Origin: Streptomyces sp. L2
Lineage (GTDB): Bacteria > Actinomycetota > Actinomycetes > Streptomycetales > Streptomycetaceae
Length of the DNA: 64,000 nt
Direction: 5' to 3'
Assembly: GCF_004124325.1 (NCBI RefSeq)
Contig: NZ_QBDT01000002.1
Coordinates: 230,965 to 294,964, forward strand
Shown here: positions 37,469 to 46,631 of the stretch, one piece after another
Layout of the letters: each line of letters begins with the position of its first letter
Position numbering within the stretch: the stretch's first letter is position 1
Translations under genes and position numbers: made by a program
Notes under the pieces: generated by a model
Told to the model about the DNA's origin: nothing
The model's input: the letters and a program-made list of their open reading frames with translations, nothing else
Database searches by the model: none

Positions 37469-38305
37469 TCAGACCTTGTCGAAGGCGCCCGGGATGGGCA
37501 GGGTGTCCCATCGGCTGATCGGCCAGCCGATGACAATGGCACGGCCGACGACATTCCTCACAGGGACCATGCCGCGGTCGCTGTCGAACTGGTTGTAGCG
37601 CGAGTCGCGGGAGTCCTGGCGGTGGTCACCCATGACCCAGACGTATCCCAGGGGGACCTTCACCCTGAACTGGCCGCCCAAGTCGTCGACGCTGCATGGG
37701 GTGTTGCCGGGATACACATACGGCTCCTTCAGCGCGTGGCCGTTGATCCGCAGTGGCCCTGGTCCCCTGCACTCGACGGTGTCGCCGCCAATACCGATCA
37801 CTCGTTTGATGAGGTCCTTCTCCTGCGCCGACGGCATCAGGCCGATCCAGCCCAGGACCTTCTGGACGGGATTGGGTTTCCGCGTCGGCTCGTCCGCCAG
37901 CCAGTTGTTCGGATCGTGGAAGACGACGACCTCACCCCGCTCCGGTTCGGAGCCGAACCACGGCGTGAACTTGTCGACCAGGACGCGGTCCCCCACGTGG
38001 AGCGTGTTCTGCATCGACGCCGAGGGGATCGAGAATGCCTGCACCCCAAACGTCTTGACCAGCAGTGCCAGCACGAGGGCGACGACAATGAGGATGGGCA
38101 GCTCCTTCCATAAGGAGCGGTGTCTCTTCGGCTGGGGGGACGTCCGCCTCAACCGGTGTCCGTGGGCCGGGCGCCGCTCACCAGCCTCCCCGCCGTCGCC
38201 GGGCGCCCCGGAGTCACTCGACGGCTCCTCACTCAGGTCAATCAACTCCTTCTCGTAATCGAACGCGGAGGGATCAGGGAGGCGGGGGAGACCACACTTT
38301 TCCAT
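37469..38305 (-). CDS. lepB: Type I signal peptidase
   Basis: 278 residues. The N-terminal cytoplasmic tail of about 65 residues is charged and disordered. One membrane helix follows (ELPILIVVALVLALLVKTF). The catalytic Ser is in FSIPSASMQNTL and the Lys general base in DLIKRVIGIGGDTVE. The conserved box GDHRQDSRDSR is intact. It cleaves signal peptides on the outer face of the membrane, which suits the many exported proteins around it. Streptomyces have several such enzymes, usually clustered elsewhere, so this is likely an extra copy. Confidence 0.92.
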   Translation of the reverse strand: MEKCGLPRLPDPSAFDYEKELIDLSEEPSSDSGAPGDGGEAGERRPAHGHRLRRTSPQPKRHRSLWKELPILIVVALVLALLVKTFGVQAFSIPSASMQNTLHVGDRVLVDKFTPWFGSEPERGEVVVFHDPNNWLADEPTRKPNPVQKVLGWIGLMPSAQEKDLIKRVIGIGGDTVECRGPGPLRINGHALKEPYVYPGNTPCSVDDLGGQFRVKVPLGYVWVMGDHRQDSRDSRYNQFDSDRGMVPVRNVVGRAIVIGWPISRWDTLPIPGAFDKV

Positions 38306-38525
38306 GTGTCATGTAGGTGCGAAGTAGTGGCCTGCACCCGCCTGTCTATATGACACCGGTACGAGCAGACTATTACGACGATATCAGCCCAAATGTGTGT
38401 GACATGGGACACAGTGTGGCTCCACCGGTACGGTCAGCCCTCTCGAACGGGAGGAACATCAGCCAAGTCAGGCCAGGAGCGCGGCGGTGACGGTCCGGCC
38501 CCGCCGCGGCAACCTCCGCGGACAC

Positions 38526-39128
38526 TCACTCGCCAGGCAATCTGGGGCAGGTGATCGGGTCAAACGACTCACAAGCGGCAATGCCCTCTTCCTCTGCCGT
38601 TTTCTGCCGCTCCTCCCTCGTCCTTTGTTCGGTCTCATTCCGCCGCGTGATGTCGAGGCCGTCCTCGTCGCGCAGCTCCTGACGCGCCCCCAGGTCCTCC
38701 AGCCGCTCGTTGGTCACCTCCCTGGCCGACGTGCGGTCGGTTTCCTCGATCTCTCGTTTCCGCCGGATGTTCTTCGCCTGCTCCTCTTCGGCCTCGTTCT
38801 GCTGCCGCTTGATCTCGGCCTCTCGCTTCGCCTCGATCTCCTCCTCCTGCTGCTGCCTCCGCCGCTCTTCTTGCGCCTGCCTCCGTTGCTCCTGTTGCTG
38901 CCTCTGGAGTTCCTCCCGCTTCCTCCTTTCGGCTTCCGCCCGATCCCGCCCGTCGTGTGGCGGATCAGTCCTCTTTCCCAGGACACCCTTGACCGAAATG
39001 GCGTCCGTTGCCGCCGAGGCGGCCGCCCAGTCGGGAACGGCCGCCGCGGCGCGGACAGTCCCCGACAGTCCCACCGCGCTGGCGGCGAGCACCACTGTGA
39101 GCAATCGCGTGGAAACGCACTTCTTCAT
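38526..39128 (-). CDS. Secreted charged coiled-coil protein (200 aa)
   Basis: The signal peptide (LLTVVLAASAVGLSGTVRA) is followed by a mature protein dominated from about residue 60 by Glu/Arg/Gln/Lys (RRKREELQRQQQEQRRQAQE and similar). The short C-terminal tail has two Cys (AACESFDPITCPRLPGE). It looks like a non-repetitive relative of the charged-helix tails in the neighbouring metzincin. There is no catalytic domain. The next gene on this strand is that metzincin, 188 bp upstream. A spacer or tether role is inferred. Confidence 0.7.
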   Translation of the reverse strand: MKKCVSTRLLTVVLAASAVGLSGTVRAAAAVPDWAAASAATDAISVKGVLGKRTDPPHDGRDRAEAERRKREELQRQQQEQRRQAQEERRRQQQEEEIEAKREAEIKRQQNEAEEEQAKNIRRKREIEETDRTSAREVTNERLEDLGARQELRDEDGLDITRRNETEQRTREERQKTAEEEGIAACESFDPITCPRLPGE

Positions 39129-39316
39129 CTGCCTGACTCACCGATCCGTTCTCGGAGGAACATCTCCACACCAGAGGGCCACCCCTTCTCGGGGTGACGA
39201 TCAGGTGATCCGGACGGGTGAGAGGTATGGGGAGCCTCCTCCGCGCGAAGACGAAGAGAAGCCGGAACGCGCCCGCTCGGGCGTGTTACCGGCTTCTCGT
39301 ACGCGGCAATACCGGG

Positions 39317-41344
39317 TTACCGGCGCTCCTCCCGGCGGTGCTCCTCAGCCCGCCGGTCCGCCTCCTCACGGGCTCTGCGGTCCGCTTCCTCGCGAGCCTG
39401 CCGGTCCGCTTCCTCGCGAGCCTGCCGGTCCGCTTCCTCGCGAGCCTGCCGGTCCGCTTCCTCGCGAGCCTGCCGGTCGGCTTCTTCCTTGGCCTTGCGG
39501 TCGGCTTCTTCCTTGGCCTTGCGGTCGGCTTCTTCCTTGGCCTTGCGGTCGGCTTCTTCCTTGGCCTTGCGGTCGGCTTCTTCCTTGGCCTTGCGGTCGG
39601 CTTCTTCCTTGGCCTTGCGGTCGGCTTCTTCCTTGGCCTTGCGGTCGGCTTCTTCCTTGGCCTTGCGGTCGGCTTCTTCCTTGGCCTTGCGGTCGGCTTC
39701 TTCCTTGGCCTTGCGGTCGGCTTCTTCCTTGGCCTTGCGGTCGGCTTCTTCCTTGGCCTTGCGGTCGGCTTCTTCCTTGGCCTTGCGGTCGGCTTCTTCC
39801 TTGGCCTTGCGGTCGGCCTCTTCCTTGGCCTTGCGGTCCGCTTCCTCCTTGGCCTTGCGGTCGGCCTCTTCCTTGGCCTTGCGGTCCGCTTCCTCCTTCG
39901 CCTTGCGGTCGGCCTCCTCCTGCGCCTTGCGGTCCGCCTCTTCCTTCGCCTTGGCGTCGGCCTCTACCTGAGCTTGGGCTCGGGTTTCGTCCGCTGCCTT
40001 CTGCTCCTCGGTTGCCGGTTTGTGGTCGGCGATGTAGTTCCGGGGGTCCTTGATCTCCTGCCAGTCGCCGTTCGCCATGCCGTAGCCCTTGACGTCGCTG
40101 TAGCCCGTGGTGGAGGCCCCAGCTGTGAGGGAATGCCACGCACCATCAGCGGTCTGGCCGTAGAACTGGGTCTTGTCGTACTCGTTCTCCCCGGCCTTTG
40201 ACGGCTGCTCCGCGCGCCGTACATAGCCCCCAGGATCCTTGATCTCCTGCCAGACGCCGCTCTTCATGCCGTAGCCGGTGAAACCGACGTAGTCCTTGGT
40301 GGGGGCCCCGGGAGTGAAGGGATGCCACGCGCCATCGGCGGTCTGGGCGTAGAAGCGTGTGTCTTGGTAGCCGTTCTTCCCCTCGTCCCCGGGCGCCGGC
40401 TCAGTCGGGGCCTTGGGTTCCTGCCCCGTACCCTTCGTCCCCGGGCCGTCCTGAGGTGACCGGTACTTCCTGTTCCAATCTGTACGCGGCACGTACGAAT
40501 GGGTACTCGGGTCGTAGCCGTACCATCCGTCACTGGTGAGGTGCGGAGTTGACGCGTATGTGGCATACCATTCCGCGTACGGTAACCATGACTGGGTCTT
40601 TGGATCCCACCCGCGCTGATTTCCGAATTCTGGACGGGGCCAATTCGGGTCGTTTGGCCGGGGGTTTCCGAGGAGACCGTTGTTGAAGTGGTTCGCCATG
40701 ATGGCTTCGTCGGAGGTGGGCCGGACCGACGGTTTGTCTCCCACGCCAGAGAGCATGATCTCTTCAGTGCGCCCATTGACGGAATGGTTCAAATTGAGAG
40801 CATGCCCGAATTCATGCGCGATGACCGAGACAGCTTGATCTTCGGTCATACCGGTCAGCACATTGTCAAGCTTTGCTGTGAGACAACCACGCAGCGCCGC
40901 TCCGGAGCATCCGACGTAAGGAGAGCTGCCAAGGATCTTTGCTGGGCCGTTATGCCCGAGATTGGCCATACTGAATTGGAAGCCAACCTGTTCCCCCGGC
41001 TTGGCCTCCCGGAACAACTGAGGGTTGTTCATGGCCACTGACCACGAGCTCAGCGCCTTCCTTATGTCATTCCGAATACTGGCGGGAACCTCGGGGCTGA
41101 CTCCCCAGGTGATAGTGCTGGCGCCGGCCCTTCGGACGGTGAGCGGTATATGAAGGTATCCGTTCAGGGCGCTGTGATTGACATCGGCTGAACTTATGGT
41201 GGCGTTTGCCAACTGAAGGCCGCCAGTTACGGCCAGTGTGGCGAGCATCGCAGAGACGGTGCTCTTGCTTTTCATATGCAGGCTTCCCCTCCTGGCCTGC
41301 CCCTCTAAGCGGTGCCGGGCATGCCTCTTCCTGGAAGCAGTCAT
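39317..41344 (-). CDS. Secreted metzincin protease with two WH-EIKDP domains and about 26 KAKEEADR repeats
   Basis: 675 residues from ATG 41344 after GAGAGGTG; it begins MTASRKRHARHRLEGQ, parallel to the protein at 9.1 kb. Signal peptide core ATLAVTGGLQLANA. The protease has HEFGHALNLNHS (His177, Glu178, His181, His187) and a Met-turn candidate EEIMLSG. A region with tandem YxxYxxxPHL/TSDGWYGYDP-like motifs follows. Two copies of the about 48-residue domain come next (RFYAQTADGAWHPF ... EIKDPGGYV and QFYGQTADGAWHSL ... EIKDPRNYI). A long single-alpha-helix tail of KAKEEADR units, shifting to QAREEADR, ends REERR. The N-terminal half is lower in GC than its neighbours, hinting at transfer. Confidence 0.82.
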   Translation of the reverse strand: MTASRKRHARHRLEGQARRGSLHMKSKSTVSAMLATLAVTGGLQLANATISSADVNHSALNGYLHIPLTVRRAGASTITWGVSPEVPASIRNDIRKALSSWSVAMNNPQLFREAKPGEQVGFQFSMANLGHNGPAKILGSSPYVGCSGAALRGCLTAKLDNVLTGMTEDQAVSVIAHEFGHALNLNHSVNGRTEEIMLSGVGDKPSVRPTSDEAIMANHFNNGLLGNPRPNDPNWPRPEFGNQRGWDPKTQSWLPYAEWYATYASTPHLTSDGWYGYDPSTHSYVPRTDWNRKYRSPQDGPGTKGTGQEPKAPTEPAPGDEGKNGYQDTRFYAQTADGAWHPFTPGAPTKDYVGFTGYGMKSGVWQEIKDPGGYVRRAEQPSKAGENEYDKTQFYGQTADGAWHSLTAGASTTGYSDVKGYGMANGDWQEIKDPRNYIADHKPATEEQKAADETRAQAQVEADAKAKEEADRKAQEEADRKAKEEADRKAKEEADRKAKEEADRKAKEEADRKAKEEADRKAKEEADRKAKEEADRKAKEEADRKAKEEADRKAKEEADRKAKEEADRKAKEEADRKAKEEADRKAKEEADRKAKEEADRKAKEEADRKAKEEADRKAKEEADRQAREEADRQAREEADRQAREEADRQAREEADRRAREEADRRAEEHRREERR
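39345..39968 (-). repeat. 24-bp tandem repeat array (about 26 copies) encoding KAKEEADR
   Basis: Coding-strand unit GCCGACCGCAAGGCCAAG plus GAAGAA, nearly perfect in the middle. At the 3' end of the gene the units change to a CAGGCTCGCGAGGAAGCG-like type encoding QAREEADR. No spacers separate units, so it is not CRISPR. Confidence 0.9.
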
Positions 41345-42019
41345 ATTCACCTCTCTGGTATATGTGTTTGCCTGATGGCAGTCGAATCCGATGCAGGACC
41401 CGTTGGCTGGCATGGAAGGCATTTCCATGCGGTACCAGGAAGGCAGGCATCACTGCGAGCATTGATTTGCTTGAATCTGCGGGGGAACGAACACCCTGAA
41501 TCAGCATGTGCTGCGTTTGCCTTGCCTTCAAGAAGCGCCGAGAACGTGCGCCACAGGAATTGATCTCGCCTCATTTGAGGCTGCCCGCGGCCGCTGCGCG
41601 ATCGAACGTGATCCGGTGCGGCTCAGCAGAGAGCGGCCTGAGGCATCATGGCGGGAACCTGCCATGTCCCGAGTCGATGGCTCTATCCGAACTTCAGTCG
41701 CTGCGCGCTCTTCTGTCAGCCAAAGATCGGCTGCACGGCCAGGCTCAAGCTCCGTGAGACTCGTCACTGATAATGGGCCTCAGGTAGGCGATTTCATATC
41801 CGTCATCGCAGTCTCGCCGCTGCGGCCGCACGAGGCTATAGGAATAAGGCCTGTTCTTGTCGGCAAGCATGTGTGGAAAATGCACACCTGCTGGATTGCG
41901 CCCAAGCAGAGACCGCGAAAAAGACTATGTCATGTACGCGATTGCCGGGACGGGCCGGCTCTACTGACCTGGAGGACGGCTCCGGCCTCGTTCGTCCTCG
42001 CCGATGGCCGAGGGAAAAC
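41345..42019. other. Intergenic region upstream of the metzincin gene, nothing recognised
   Basis: About 675 bp. Plus-strand frames of up to 197 codons run through it into antisense of the next gene but have no ribosome binding site or recognisable sequence. The metzincin promoter should lie near 41.4-41.5 kb. Confidence 0.4.
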
Positions 42020-42931
42020 TCACCAAGGGGGCTCTGGTACTGCTGCACTCATCTCTTCGAGCTTCGCGAGTAAGAGCAGACAGTTGGCAGCCGCGTCCTG
42101 AGGGTCACCCAGCGGCGGGGCACAATAGGCTCCGAGCTTGGCCGACCACAGTCCCCGCCACACAGAGCAAGGCTCCCACGCGTCCTCCCACCGGTACCGG
42201 GCCAGCCACTCCTCGGCCGGGGCCTGATCGCCGTAGTGGCGAATCAATTCGCGCTTCAAGACAGCCCGGTCGGCATCGGCGTCGTACGACACCAGCGTGC
42301 TCCCCCCGAGCACGTCCCCGAGAAGGGGCAGCAGTGCGCCGAAGGCCGGTGCCTGGGCATTGCGTTCGGGCGCGACCCGGTGAGCGTCTCGCATCGCGGG
42401 CCCGACGCGAGGCTGCGGCTGCACGTGCTCGTCGAAGACCACAGTCCCGTCCTTGGCCGCCACCACGGCGATCCGCACCATGCGTGCGTTGCCCGGTTCT
42501 TCGGTCCGCAGGTCGACCGCCAGCAGCGAGTCGTCCTCGCTGAGCCGGCGGGCCCAGCGGGCCACCTCCTCGCGCTCACGCGGCCATGACGCCGGCCGCC
42601 GGAGGGCCCGAACCGCGTCATCGAGGCTGGCGTGTCCCTCCCGGGTGGCCAGCACTCGCCACATCGGGCCCCCCTCGCCGTCATGCTCGGCGTTCAGGGT
42701 GCCCAAATACCGGCGGGCGTCGTACACGGCCCAGATGGGCCGGTCGGTGCCGGCAGGGCGGACGAACTGGACCTCGTGCTCATCCACGCGACGGGTGAAC
42801 AGGTCGTCCAACCCGTTCAGCTGCACGAGCGACACGCGCTCCCCTTCCCCGGCCACCACGGCCGCACCATGGATGATCAGCGTCACTGTAGCGGTCGCAC
42901 CGGGGTGAAACGGAGCCCCAGACATCGCCAC
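42020..42931 (-). CDS. DnaQ-like (DEDD) 3'-5' exonuclease-fold protein
   Basis: 303 residues. The N-terminal about 140 residues are unrecognised. The exonuclease-like domain shows DSLLAVDLRTEEPGN (Exo I position, but with Arg where the second acid of DxE is expected), GGSTLVSYDADADRAVLKRE (Exo II) and GDPQDAAANCLLLL (Exo III region, lacking the usual His). The fold assignment rests on motif order and spacing. The altered Exo I and III motifs mean it may be weak or inactive. A standalone gene with no DNA-repair neighbour. Confidence 0.6.
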   Translation of the reverse strand: MAMSGAPFHPGATATVTLIIHGAAVVAGEGERVSLVQLNGLDDLFTRRVDEHEVQFVRPAGTDRPIWAVYDARRYLGTLNAEHDGEGGPMWRVLATREGHASLDDAVRALRRPASWPREREEVARWARRLSEDDSLLAVDLRTEEPGNARMVRIAVVAAKDGTVVFDEHVQPQPRVGPAMRDAHRVAPERNAQAPAFGALLPLLGDVLGGSTLVSYDADADRAVLKRELIRHYGDQAPAEEWLARYRWEDAWEPCSVWRGLWSAKLGAYCAPPLGDPQDAAANCLLLLAKLEEMSAAVPEPPW

Positions 42932-42992
42932 GCTCGATGCCTATGACGGGTTCTTCTCTGTGTCCGACGAGGGCGACCTACCTGTTGGCTGA

Positions 42993-44225
42993 TCAACCAT
43001 CACTCTGAGACCGGGGGCCCGGCACCGGTTGCAGCGAATGGTTCGACGTCCCCATGCCTGCTGAAGCCAGCCAGCAACTCGCGTTCACGCCGTGGGCGAA
43101 GGCAGACCCCTGCCTGGAGGGAGGGCATGACGCGTCCTCGCTGCCGCGTGCAGTGGACAGTTGTATGCCGAAGCCGACCAGACCTGCTCTCACCTGGGCC
43201 AGCGCAGCGTGGGCGGCATGGCGCTCGAGTCCGAGGTGCTGTGTGGCCGCGTAGACCGCCGCATCGCTGTCTCCATGAATCATGAGTAGCTCAATGAGCC
43301 GTGCGGTGCCGGTCCCCAGTTCGAATTGCTGGTGGCTGTGCGTGTCGTGGAGGACCGCCACGTCGGCGCTGAACAGCAGTAGGGGCATCTCCGCCCCGGC
43401 GGGCATGAGGTCGAGGGCGGGCAGGTAGTCGTCCGCCCCGGCGGTCAGGCGGTGGGGGAAGCCGGAGACCTTCAGCGGGCTCAGTCCTCGCTCGGCCGCT
43501 GTACGCAGTGCGTCCAGGGCTTGGAGGTATCGGGAGAGCCATGGACGCTGCTGGTGGGCGATGCGCAGGAGGGGCGCGGGCACGGCTTGGCTGAGGCAGC
43601 CCGGGCAACCGGATCCGGAGGGCCGACGGAAGGCAGACCATGTCGCCGTCAAAGAGGCCAGACCATCCGTGACGGAGCCGAGGGGCATGCCCCAGGGGGT
43701 GGTGCTGGCCTGACCGGTGGCGCGGACGAACAATCGCTGGGACGGACCGCCACACGTGTGAGCGCCGCCCAGGGCGCACAAGTCAGCCAGCCGCACCATG
43801 GGGTGGAGCAGAGCCGGCAGGAAAGCACCGTGCTGGTGTGCGTGGTCCGCGTGCTCCAGGAAGGTGTAGAAATCGTCCTCATTGTTGATCCGTACGAAGG
43901 TCGGGCTGGCTGTCGCGAGGTAGGGAGTCAGTTCGTACTCCTGGACCTTCACTACGCAGATCTCACCTACCACCATTTCGTCGCCCGGTGCACTGAGCGA
44001 TCCAGTGTAAGGAGCAATGATGGTTTTTCCGACGCTGGATGGAGTGTCGCGTGAGGGGGAGAAAACGACAGTGCCTTCACCGCACAGATCACTGTCCAGA
44101 AGGGCAGGCAGTACATCGGCCGACTCGGTGACGATGGTCCGCACAGGAATGCCGTCAGGGGATGCGATGAGGGAGTCTGAATGGCCACACCCCCAGGAAT
44201 TTAAATGACATAAAATGCAACGCAT
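42993..44225 (-). CDS. Unrecognised protein (410 aa) with CxxC motif and winged-helix-like C-terminal region
   Basis: I do not recognise this family with confidence. From ATG 44225 it starts MRCILCHLNSWGCGHSD. The middle has FVRINNEDDFYTFLEHADHA, SVTDGLASLTATWSAF and SGSGCPGCLSQAVPAP, with a CPGC pair that could bind metal. Then comes RPWLSRYLQALDALRTA. Near the C-terminus, GTARLIELLMIHGDSDAAVY and RAGLVGFGIQL resemble the PqqD-type or RiPP-recognition winged-helix pattern. The last about 55 residues look like a non-conserved extension. A RiPP-related role is only a guess, as no maturase or clear precursor is adjacent. The gene ends 62 bp from the DnaQ-like gene. Confidence 0.5.
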   Translation of the reverse strand: MRCILCHLNSWGCGHSDSLIASPDGIPVRTIVTESADVLPALLDSDLCGEGTVVFSPSRDTPSSVGKTIIAPYTGSLSAPGDEMVVGEICVVKVQEYELTPYLATASPTFVRINNEDDFYTFLEHADHAHQHGAFLPALLHPMVRLADLCALGGAHTCGGPSQRLFVRATGQASTTPWGMPLGSVTDGLASLTATWSAFRRPSGSGCPGCLSQAVPAPLLRIAHQQRPWLSRYLQALDALRTAAERGLSPLKVSGFPHRLTAGADDYLPALDLMPAGAEMPLLLFSADVAVLHDTHSHQQFELGTGTARLIELLMIHGDSDAAVYAATQHLGLERHAAHAALAQVRAGLVGFGIQLSTARGSEDASCPPSRQGSAFAHGVNASCWLASAGMGTSNHSLQPVPGPRSQSDG

Positions 44226-44799
44226 GTTTACCCGCCTACAGGTGACTTGAGTCTTATGAGTCGCAGTCGAATATTCGGTTGAGGTGGAGACAGTCGCGGC
44301 CAGTTGGCAATCGATCGTCATCATCCACCACGCGGGCCACGGTGTCAGATTTCCCCGACCCAGCCCAAGCCTCGTCCAGCCACCGCCGGGGACGGAACAG
44401 CAACCGTGCGGGAAGTCCGTATCGCGGCAAATCGATGACTCTGCCCATCAGATTCGACAACTCATCAGTAACCATTTGACGGACGTGGGAGCCGCAGTGC
44501 GTCATCGCCGGGTGTAGACAAGATCACACATCGGGAAATCGGTCCGTGGGTGACGCTGGGAAGCACAGGACCTGACGTGCCGCCAGAATCCTTTGTACGA
44601 CATGTATTTGATTGCGCATCAGCAACTACCGCCCGAGCAACCTACCGCGATGGCCTGGATATTGGGGCCGTAGCAGCCGCGCTTCTCTGAGAAGATGTCC
44701 ACACGCAACCCATCCCTCGGTGTGCCGTCATGTCTCGATGCGAAGACCCGTTTCGTCGGTACGCCGTCATTGGGTTCTCGTCTTCTTGAATGGAGCATC
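44226..44799. other. Divergent intergenic region, possible small minus-strand ORF
   Basis: About 575 bp. A minus-strand frame ending at 44254 (containing MVTDELSNLMGRVIDLPRY) could encode about 73 residues just before the 410-residue protein, but it has no ribosome binding site and I do not call it. The rest holds promoters for both sides. Confidence 0.35.
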
Positions 44800-45648
44800 G
44801 TGCACAGGATTCGCTTATCCAACGGCATAAGAGCGCTCATAGCCACCGTCGCCGCCGCACTCGGCGCTGCCCTCTGCCTGATCCTTGGGGCCCAAGCGCA
44901 CGCAGCGGTCACGGGAACGGTGTACAGCGGTCAGGGCAATTACCGCTACATCAACCATCGTGCGCAACCCTCGACTTCTTCCCGGATCGTCGGCCACTCC
45001 TCTCCCGGCGACCAGATTCTGATGACCTGCCGCACCACCGGCACCAGGATCGAGAACGACTCCCGGTGGGTGCGCGCAGGTTCGTACTACATCGCCGACG
45101 CCTTCATCGTCGAGAACACCAACAGCCTGCCGGCCTGCGGCAGCACCAGCCCTCAGTCTCCTGCCACCGGGCAGAAGACTGTCCCCATCAAGATGCAGAA
45201 GCAGGTCGAAAGCCAGTGGTGCTGGGACGCCTCCGGACTGACCATCGCGAAGTTCTGGGGCTTTACCGGCTACGACCAGCACGAATTCTGCCAACTGGCC
45301 GCATCCGGTCGATGGCTGGACTGCAACAACCGGCCCGCCACGCTCGATGACATGGCGAACGGACTGGCGAGGATGGGCATCGCCGACAGCGGCGACAGTG
45401 TCAGCCGGATTTCCTTCTCCCAAGCCACTCGACAGATCCAGGCCGGCCGTCCGTTCGCCGTCAGGATCGGCTGGCGCAGCGGCGGTGGCCACATCAACGT
45501 CATCTACGGCTACGACCCACACAGCCAGATGATCGCCGTTGGAGACCCATGGCCCAACACCCAGACATACACGTGGTGGGACTACAACAAGTACGCGAAC
45601 AATAGCCAGTTCGAATGGACCCACTCCCGTATCAACATCCACAACTGA
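44800..45648 (+). CDS. Secreted papain-like cysteine peptidase with N-terminal SH3b-like domain
   Basis: 282 residues from GTG 44800 after GGAGC. The signal peptide is long (VHRIRLSNGIRALIATVAAA, then LCLILGAQAHA). An SH3b-like domain follows (about 37-115), with NYRYINHRAQPSTSSRIVG typical of wall-binding SH3. The peptidase domain has the nucleophile in VESQWCWDASGLTI, the His in SGGGHINVIYGYD, and a likely third residue in VGDPWPN. It resembles C39/papain-like secreted peptidases. The gene for a membrane-anchored partner starts 16 bp downstream. Target unknown, possibly cell-wall peptides or that partner. Confidence 0.78.
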   Translation: MHRIRLSNGIRALIATVAAALGAALCLILGAQAHAAVTGTVYSGQGNYRYINHRAQPSTSSRIVGHSSPGDQILMTCRTTGTRIENDSRWVRAGSYYIADAFIVENTNSLPACGSTSPQSPATGQKTVPIKMQKQVESQWCWDASGLTIAKFWGFTGYDQHEFCQLAASGRWLDCNNRPATLDDMANGLARMGIADSGDSVSRISFSQATRQIQAGRPFAVRIGWRSGGGHINVIYGYDPHSQMIAVGDPWPNTQTYTWWDYNKYANNSQFEWTHSRINIHN

Positions 45649-45664
45649 AAGAGGACGACCGACC

Positions 45665-46591
45665 ATGCAGATCATGCGACGCTCCAAGCACGCGGTCGCT
45701 TGCGGCGGTGTCCTCGCCGCAACGGCCCTCGCCGCGCTGTCCGTCACCCCGGCGCATGCCGCCGACAGCGGTGACCGGATCGCTGGATACCAGTCGGCCC
45801 GAAAGGTCCTTCAGACCGAGAAGGTCAAGGAGACCGTTTCGCGATTCCTCGCCGCGGACAAGCGGGCAAAGACCATGGGGGCAGCGGACGGTGGCGCGCA
45901 GGGAGGCGGCCCTGCGCAGAACCGGGAGACAACTGGCACAGCACCCATATTCGATCTCAAGAGGCTTGTGCCGATCTACGAGATAAGCCCCCAGTTCGTC
46001 GAGGGGGAGACCAAGAGCGCCCGTCAAGAGCCCCTGCGGCTCTCGTTCCTGGCCTCCCGCGTCACTGCCGACGACGGTCAGAAGGCATCGGTACTCCTCT
46101 CGCCGACCGGCCGGAGCGAGAACGCCGGCGGCCCGTCCGCCGGGAGCGGAGGCTGGCAGTTGTCCGGCATCCGTGACGGGGACAGAGAGATCACCCTCGC
46201 GGAACGCGGCAATCCGCATACCCGCACGTTCACCGAGCCACAGATCAACGCTTGGTACCAGCTCACCGACAGCGGCATGGTCGAACCGCTGAACAACGAG
46301 GCACGTGCCGGCCTGCGCGGCCGAACCCGCCTTCCCCTCAGCGAGTACCAGAAGCTGGTGAACAAGCGGTACGGCGACAAGCTGCCGGGCTCTGAGTACG
46401 ACCACAAGGGCCTTGCCGGCGGATACGCCGACTTGACCGAGGAGGGCGGGACCGACCACACCAGAACGCTCGAAGCCACCCCGCACACCGACGAGTTATG
46501 GCGGTCGGCCGTAAGTGCGGGAGCCGTGGGCCTGATGACAGTCGGCGGCGTGATGTACGTACGCCGACGGCGAGCCTCTGCCGATCGGTGA
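45665..46591 (+). CDS. Exported protein with C-terminal membrane anchor, partner of the cysteine peptidase
   Basis: 308 residues. Cleavable signal peptide (AVACGGVLAATALAALSVTPAHA). The ectodomain includes IFDLKRLVPIYEISPQFVEG, FLASRVTADDGQKASVLLSP and FTEPQINAWYQLTDSGMVEP. A C-terminal helix and Arg-rich tail (VSAGAVGLMTVGGVMYVRRR) keep it on the membrane. Tight spacing to the peptidase gene indicates an operon; it could be a substrate, inhibitor or receptor. A TTA codon lies near the end (DELWRS). A strong palindromic terminator follows. The family is not recognised. Confidence 0.68.
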   Translation: MQIMRRSKHAVACGGVLAATALAALSVTPAHAADSGDRIAGYQSARKVLQTEKVKETVSRFLAADKRAKTMGAADGGAQGGGPAQNRETTGTAPIFDLKRLVPIYEISPQFVEGETKSARQEPLRLSFLASRVTADDGQKASVLLSPTGRSENAGGPSAGSGGWQLSGIRDGDREITLAERGNPHTRTFTEPQINAWYQLTDSGMVEPLNNEARAGLRGRTRLPLSEYQKLVNKRYGDKLPGSEYDHKGLAGGYADLTEEGGTDHTRTLEATPHTDELWRSAVSAGAVGLMTVGGVMYVRRRRASADR

Positions 46592-46598
46592 TCTCCTC

Positions 46599-46631
46599 GC
46601 TGGTTGCCGGTCCCTGGGACCGGCAACCAGC
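46599..46631 (+). terminator. Perfect 16-bp palindromic hairpin after the peptidase operon
   Basis: GCTGGTTGCCGGTCCC and its exact complement GGGACCGGCAACCAGC are separated by one base and begin 8 bp after the stop. Probably an intrinsic terminator. Confidence 0.75.

Noticed and set aside
39218..40201. Long plus-strand frames rich in Leu-Gly-Phe or Ala-Ser-Leu repeats across the metzincin tail
   Set aside because: They are complementary-strand readings of the KAKEEADR array; low-complexity, no start signals.
41508..42101. 197-codon plus-strand frame upstream of the DnaQ-like gene
   Set aside because: No ribosome binding site, no recognisable sequence, and it runs into antisense of a real gene.
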